A stretch of 17,699 bases of DNA from assembly GCA_040877415.1 (NCBI GenBank), contig JBBDNV010000126.1, positions 1-17,699 on the forward strand. Direction: 5' to 3'. This document shows positions 16,607-17,699 of the stretch, in pieces; position 1 is the first letter of the stretch; each line of letters starts with the position of its first letter. The position numbers and the translations under genes are program-made. Source of the DNA: JBBDNV01 sp040877415 (lineage in GTDB: Bacteria > Planctomycetota > Planctomycetia > Pirellulales > PALSA-1355). The notes beneath the pieces are model-generated. The model was given only the letters and a program-made list of their open reading frames with translations, was not told the DNA's origin and ran no database searches.

Positions 16607-16846
16607 TCATTTCGCTTCAAACACAAAGGCGGGAAGCGTTGTGATACCTGCTCGACGCGCTGCCTCTACACGGGTCATCCCGTCCTGGATGATGAGCATT
16701 CCGCCATACTTCTCGACGACGATTGGTGTGTACTTTTTCCAGTCAAATGCGTCCATCCGTTGAAGCTTTCCCGGATCAGCAACCGGTCTGGTCGCTGGTG
16801 GACTTAGGCTGGCAATGTCAACGTCGGTTGCTTCCATCCCCGCCAT
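16607..16846 (-). CDS. Short ParB/Srx-like domain protein
   Basis: 79 residues. The second half, PIVVEKYGGMLIIQDGMTRV and on to EAARRAGITTLPAFVFE (41-77), has the ParB/sulfiredoxin-like fold signature: a beta strand, then (I)QDGxxRxEAARRAGI, then a closing strand. In ParB proteins the GxxRxxA loop binds CTP or a phosphate group. Here Gly-Met-Thr-Arg replaces the usual Gly-x-x-Arg/His, so the key Arg59 is kept. The N-terminal 35 residues are polar and unassigned. There is no DNA-binding HTH, so it is not a chromosome-partition ParB. Its stop overlaps the start region of the next gene by ATGA. Confidence 0.65.
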   Translation of the reverse strand: MAGMEATDVDIASLSPPATRPVADPGKLQRMDAFDWKKYTPIVVEKYGGMLIIQDGMTRVEAARRAGITTLPAFVFEAK

Positions 16847-16974
16847 TGTTGCAGTGGGTCTGAGTCAGCGACTCGCAGCCGCCTGTAGTGCAATCTCTTG
16901 GGCTTCTCCTTGGAAGTATCGCGTGAGTCTTGCACGAAATCTAGTATAACGTCCGCCTGGTCCAGGGCCACCAT
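16804..16974 (-). CDS. Possible 56-residue ORF overlapping ParB-like gene start
   Basis: ATG at 16974 opens a frame coding for MVALDQADVILDFVQDSRD, then a basic run (KEKPKRLHYRRLR), ending in TAA at 16806-16804. It overlaps the ParB-like start by 43 nt in another frame. The Asp/Lys-rich, low-stop composition looks protein-like, but there is no good ribosome site. A strong -10-like TATACT (16948-16943) lies inside it, so the stretch may instead be the promoter region of the ParB-like gene. Confidence 0.25.
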   Translation of the reverse strand: MVALDQADVILDFVQDSRDTSKEKPKRLHYRRLRVADSDPLQQWRGWKQPTLTLPA

Positions 16975-17019
16975 GCTGCGGCGTTTATGCCCAGTTCGGC
17001 CGAGAAGGGCGAGGCCACG

Positions 17020-17637
17020 TCAGTGCTCATGATCGTCCGCGTGCGGGTCGGCTCGATGATGCCCGCCGTCGAAATGCACGTGCACGCCCGGCAGCCCTTC
17101 GACGAGCCTGCTCATCCCAGCGTCGGTCGCCCGAGTACCGTCGAGATAGAGCGACTCAAGATCTTTGAGCTTTTCGAGGTGCTCCAATCCCGCGTCGCCG
17201 ATCGGCGCGTCGATCAAATGCAGGTGCTTAAGCTCCTTGAGCTCCGTCAGACATGCCAGCCCCGCGTCGGTCACCCGATCGCTGGCCAGCCGCAATTGAA
17301 TGAGCTTCCGCATGTGGGCAATTCGCTCAAGCCCGGCGTCGGTGATGTCGCTGTGCGAAAGATTGATCCGTCGCAGCTTGTCCTCCAAACCGTCGAGCTC
17401 GTCTAATTGTCGGTCGCCGACCGACGTGTGGTCGAGCCGGATCTGTTCGCTTCGTCCCTCGCGAACCGCCTCGGCCTGCGCCAAGAAGCTCGGCTCGGAC
17501 ACGGGTGATTCGTCCCCTTGCCGCGGTCCGCACGACGGTAGCGTCACGACAGCCATCGCCGCTACAACAGCCACCCAGCGCGAACATGCCGCCCGCGCCT
17601 CCCGTTTATCCTTCTGCCTTCTGCCTTCTGCCTTCAT
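17020..17637 (-). CDS. Leucine-rich-repeat lipoprotein with His-rich tail
   Basis: 205 residues. A very basic n-region (KAEGRRQKDKREAR), a hydrophobic core WVAVVAAMAVVTL (21-33) and a lipobox LPSC put the acylated cysteine at 36, so this is a membrane-anchored lipoprotein. Four 24-residue LRR units follow (88-111, 112-135, 136-159, 160-183), each with a TDAGL/GDAGL turn and LxxLxL strand, the plain type common in planctomycetes and likely used for binding. The last 20 residues hold seven His and several Asp/Glu, a probable metal-binding tail. The start ATG (17637) lies inside a 7-bp tandem repeat that also codes for the first 9-10 residues. No better in-frame start exists before the hydrophobic core except a GTG at residue 22, which would lose the basic region. 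Confidence 0.8.
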   Translation of the reverse strand: MKAEGRRQKDKREARAACSRWVAVVAAMAVVTLPSCGPRQGDESPVSEPSFLAQAEAVREGRSEQIRLDHTSVGDRQLDELDGLEDKLRRINLSHSDITDAGLERIAHMRKLIQLRLASDRVTDAGLACLTELKELKHLHLIDAPIGDAGLEHLEKLKDLESLYLDGTRATDAGMSRLVEGLPGVHVHFDGGHHRADPHADDHEH

Positions 17638-17699
17638 CCTTCATCCTTCTGCCTTCATCCTTCTTCCTTCTGCCTTCTGCCATCTTCCTTCTGCCTTCT
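17610..17699. repeat. Heptanucleotide tandem repeat (CCTTCTG/CCTTCAT)n
   Basis: Twelve full 7-bp units plus six bases of a thirteenth run in perfect register to the window end: seven CCTTCTG, three CCTTCAT, one CCTTCTT and one CCATCTT. The array is fully polypyrimidine/polypurine apart from the G and A of each unit. It continues past the window. Heptameric short tandem repeats of this kind are known from cyanobacteria (STRR) and are similar in form. The array covers the start codon and first codons of the LRR lipoprotein gene. Confidence 0.9.

Noticed and set aside
16861..16873. GAGTC-AGC-GACTC inverted repeat
   Set aside because: Only 5 bp per arm and no context; expected by chance at this length.
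16804..17022. 29-residue frame after the LRR gene stop (MSTDVASPF start, minus strand)
   Set aside because: Too short, no ribosome site, and it competes with another frame over the same bases; not supported as a gene.
17610..17699. Heptamer array as a CRISPR-like array
   Set aside because: Units are 7 bp and contiguous with no spacers, so it is a simple tandem repeat and not a CRISPR.

Overview
The window looks like a piece of a chromosome from a planctomycete, most likely of the Pirellulales type. The evidence is the gene content. There are two DUF1501 proteins with Tat-like leaders. One of them sits in an operon with a 1017-residue PSCyt1/DUF1549/DUF1553 protein. There is also a DUF1559-style prepilin, a DUF3500 protein, a PqaA-type (PhoPQ_related) hydrolase with an N-terminal LEPR-xLL-like motif and a dockerin pair, and a leucine-rich-repeat lipoprotein. 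The DNA is GC-rich, and short palindromic and heptameric repeats sit against gene ends, as is common in these genomes. No rRNA, tRNA, CRISPR array or transposase was found.

Layout. Positions 1-420 carry no convincing gene, only palindromic repeats and an orphan ribosome-binding site followed by a 9-codon frame. Positions 421-2563 (minus strand) hold a stand-alone DUF1501 gene and a small SAM-dependent methyltransferase. Positions 2760-3461 (plus) encode an AlkA-like DNA glycosylase whose last codons come from a palindromic repeat. Positions 3463-3609 hold the fossil tail of another DUF1501 gene and a long imperfect hairpin. Positions 3644-8156 (minus) are the PSCyt1/DUF1549/DUF1553 plus DUF1501 operon. 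Positions 8344-8832 (minus) are a 5'-truncated 2-dehydro-3-deoxygalactonokinase remnant. Positions 9072-10800 (plus) hold a prepilin-like protein, a coiled-coil membrane protein and a 72-residue membrane protein. Positions 11038-15081 (plus) encode one 1347-residue exported protein with two tandem [Ig-like + PqaA hydrolase] modules. Positions 15188-17637 (minus) hold the DUF3500 protein, a coupled pair of small unknown genes (one ParB-like) and the LRR lipoprotein. The window ends inside a 7-bp tandem repeat that appears to supply the start codon of that lipoprotein.

How the genes work together: only the PSCyt1/DUF1553-DUF1501 pair is a recognised functional unit, and its biochemical role is unknown. 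Most other products are envelope or exported proteins. The most notable signals are in DNA structure. A 171-bp tract is perfectly identical between two otherwise diverged halves of the duplicated hydrolase gene, which points to recent intragenic gene conversion. Two palindrome families show compensatory base changes and supply stop codons to neighbouring genes. A 7-nt repeat could switch the reading frame of a lipoprotein. No complete novel multi-gene system can be demonstrated from sequence alone. The best candidate is the small ParB-like / 108-residue gene pair at 16272-16846.
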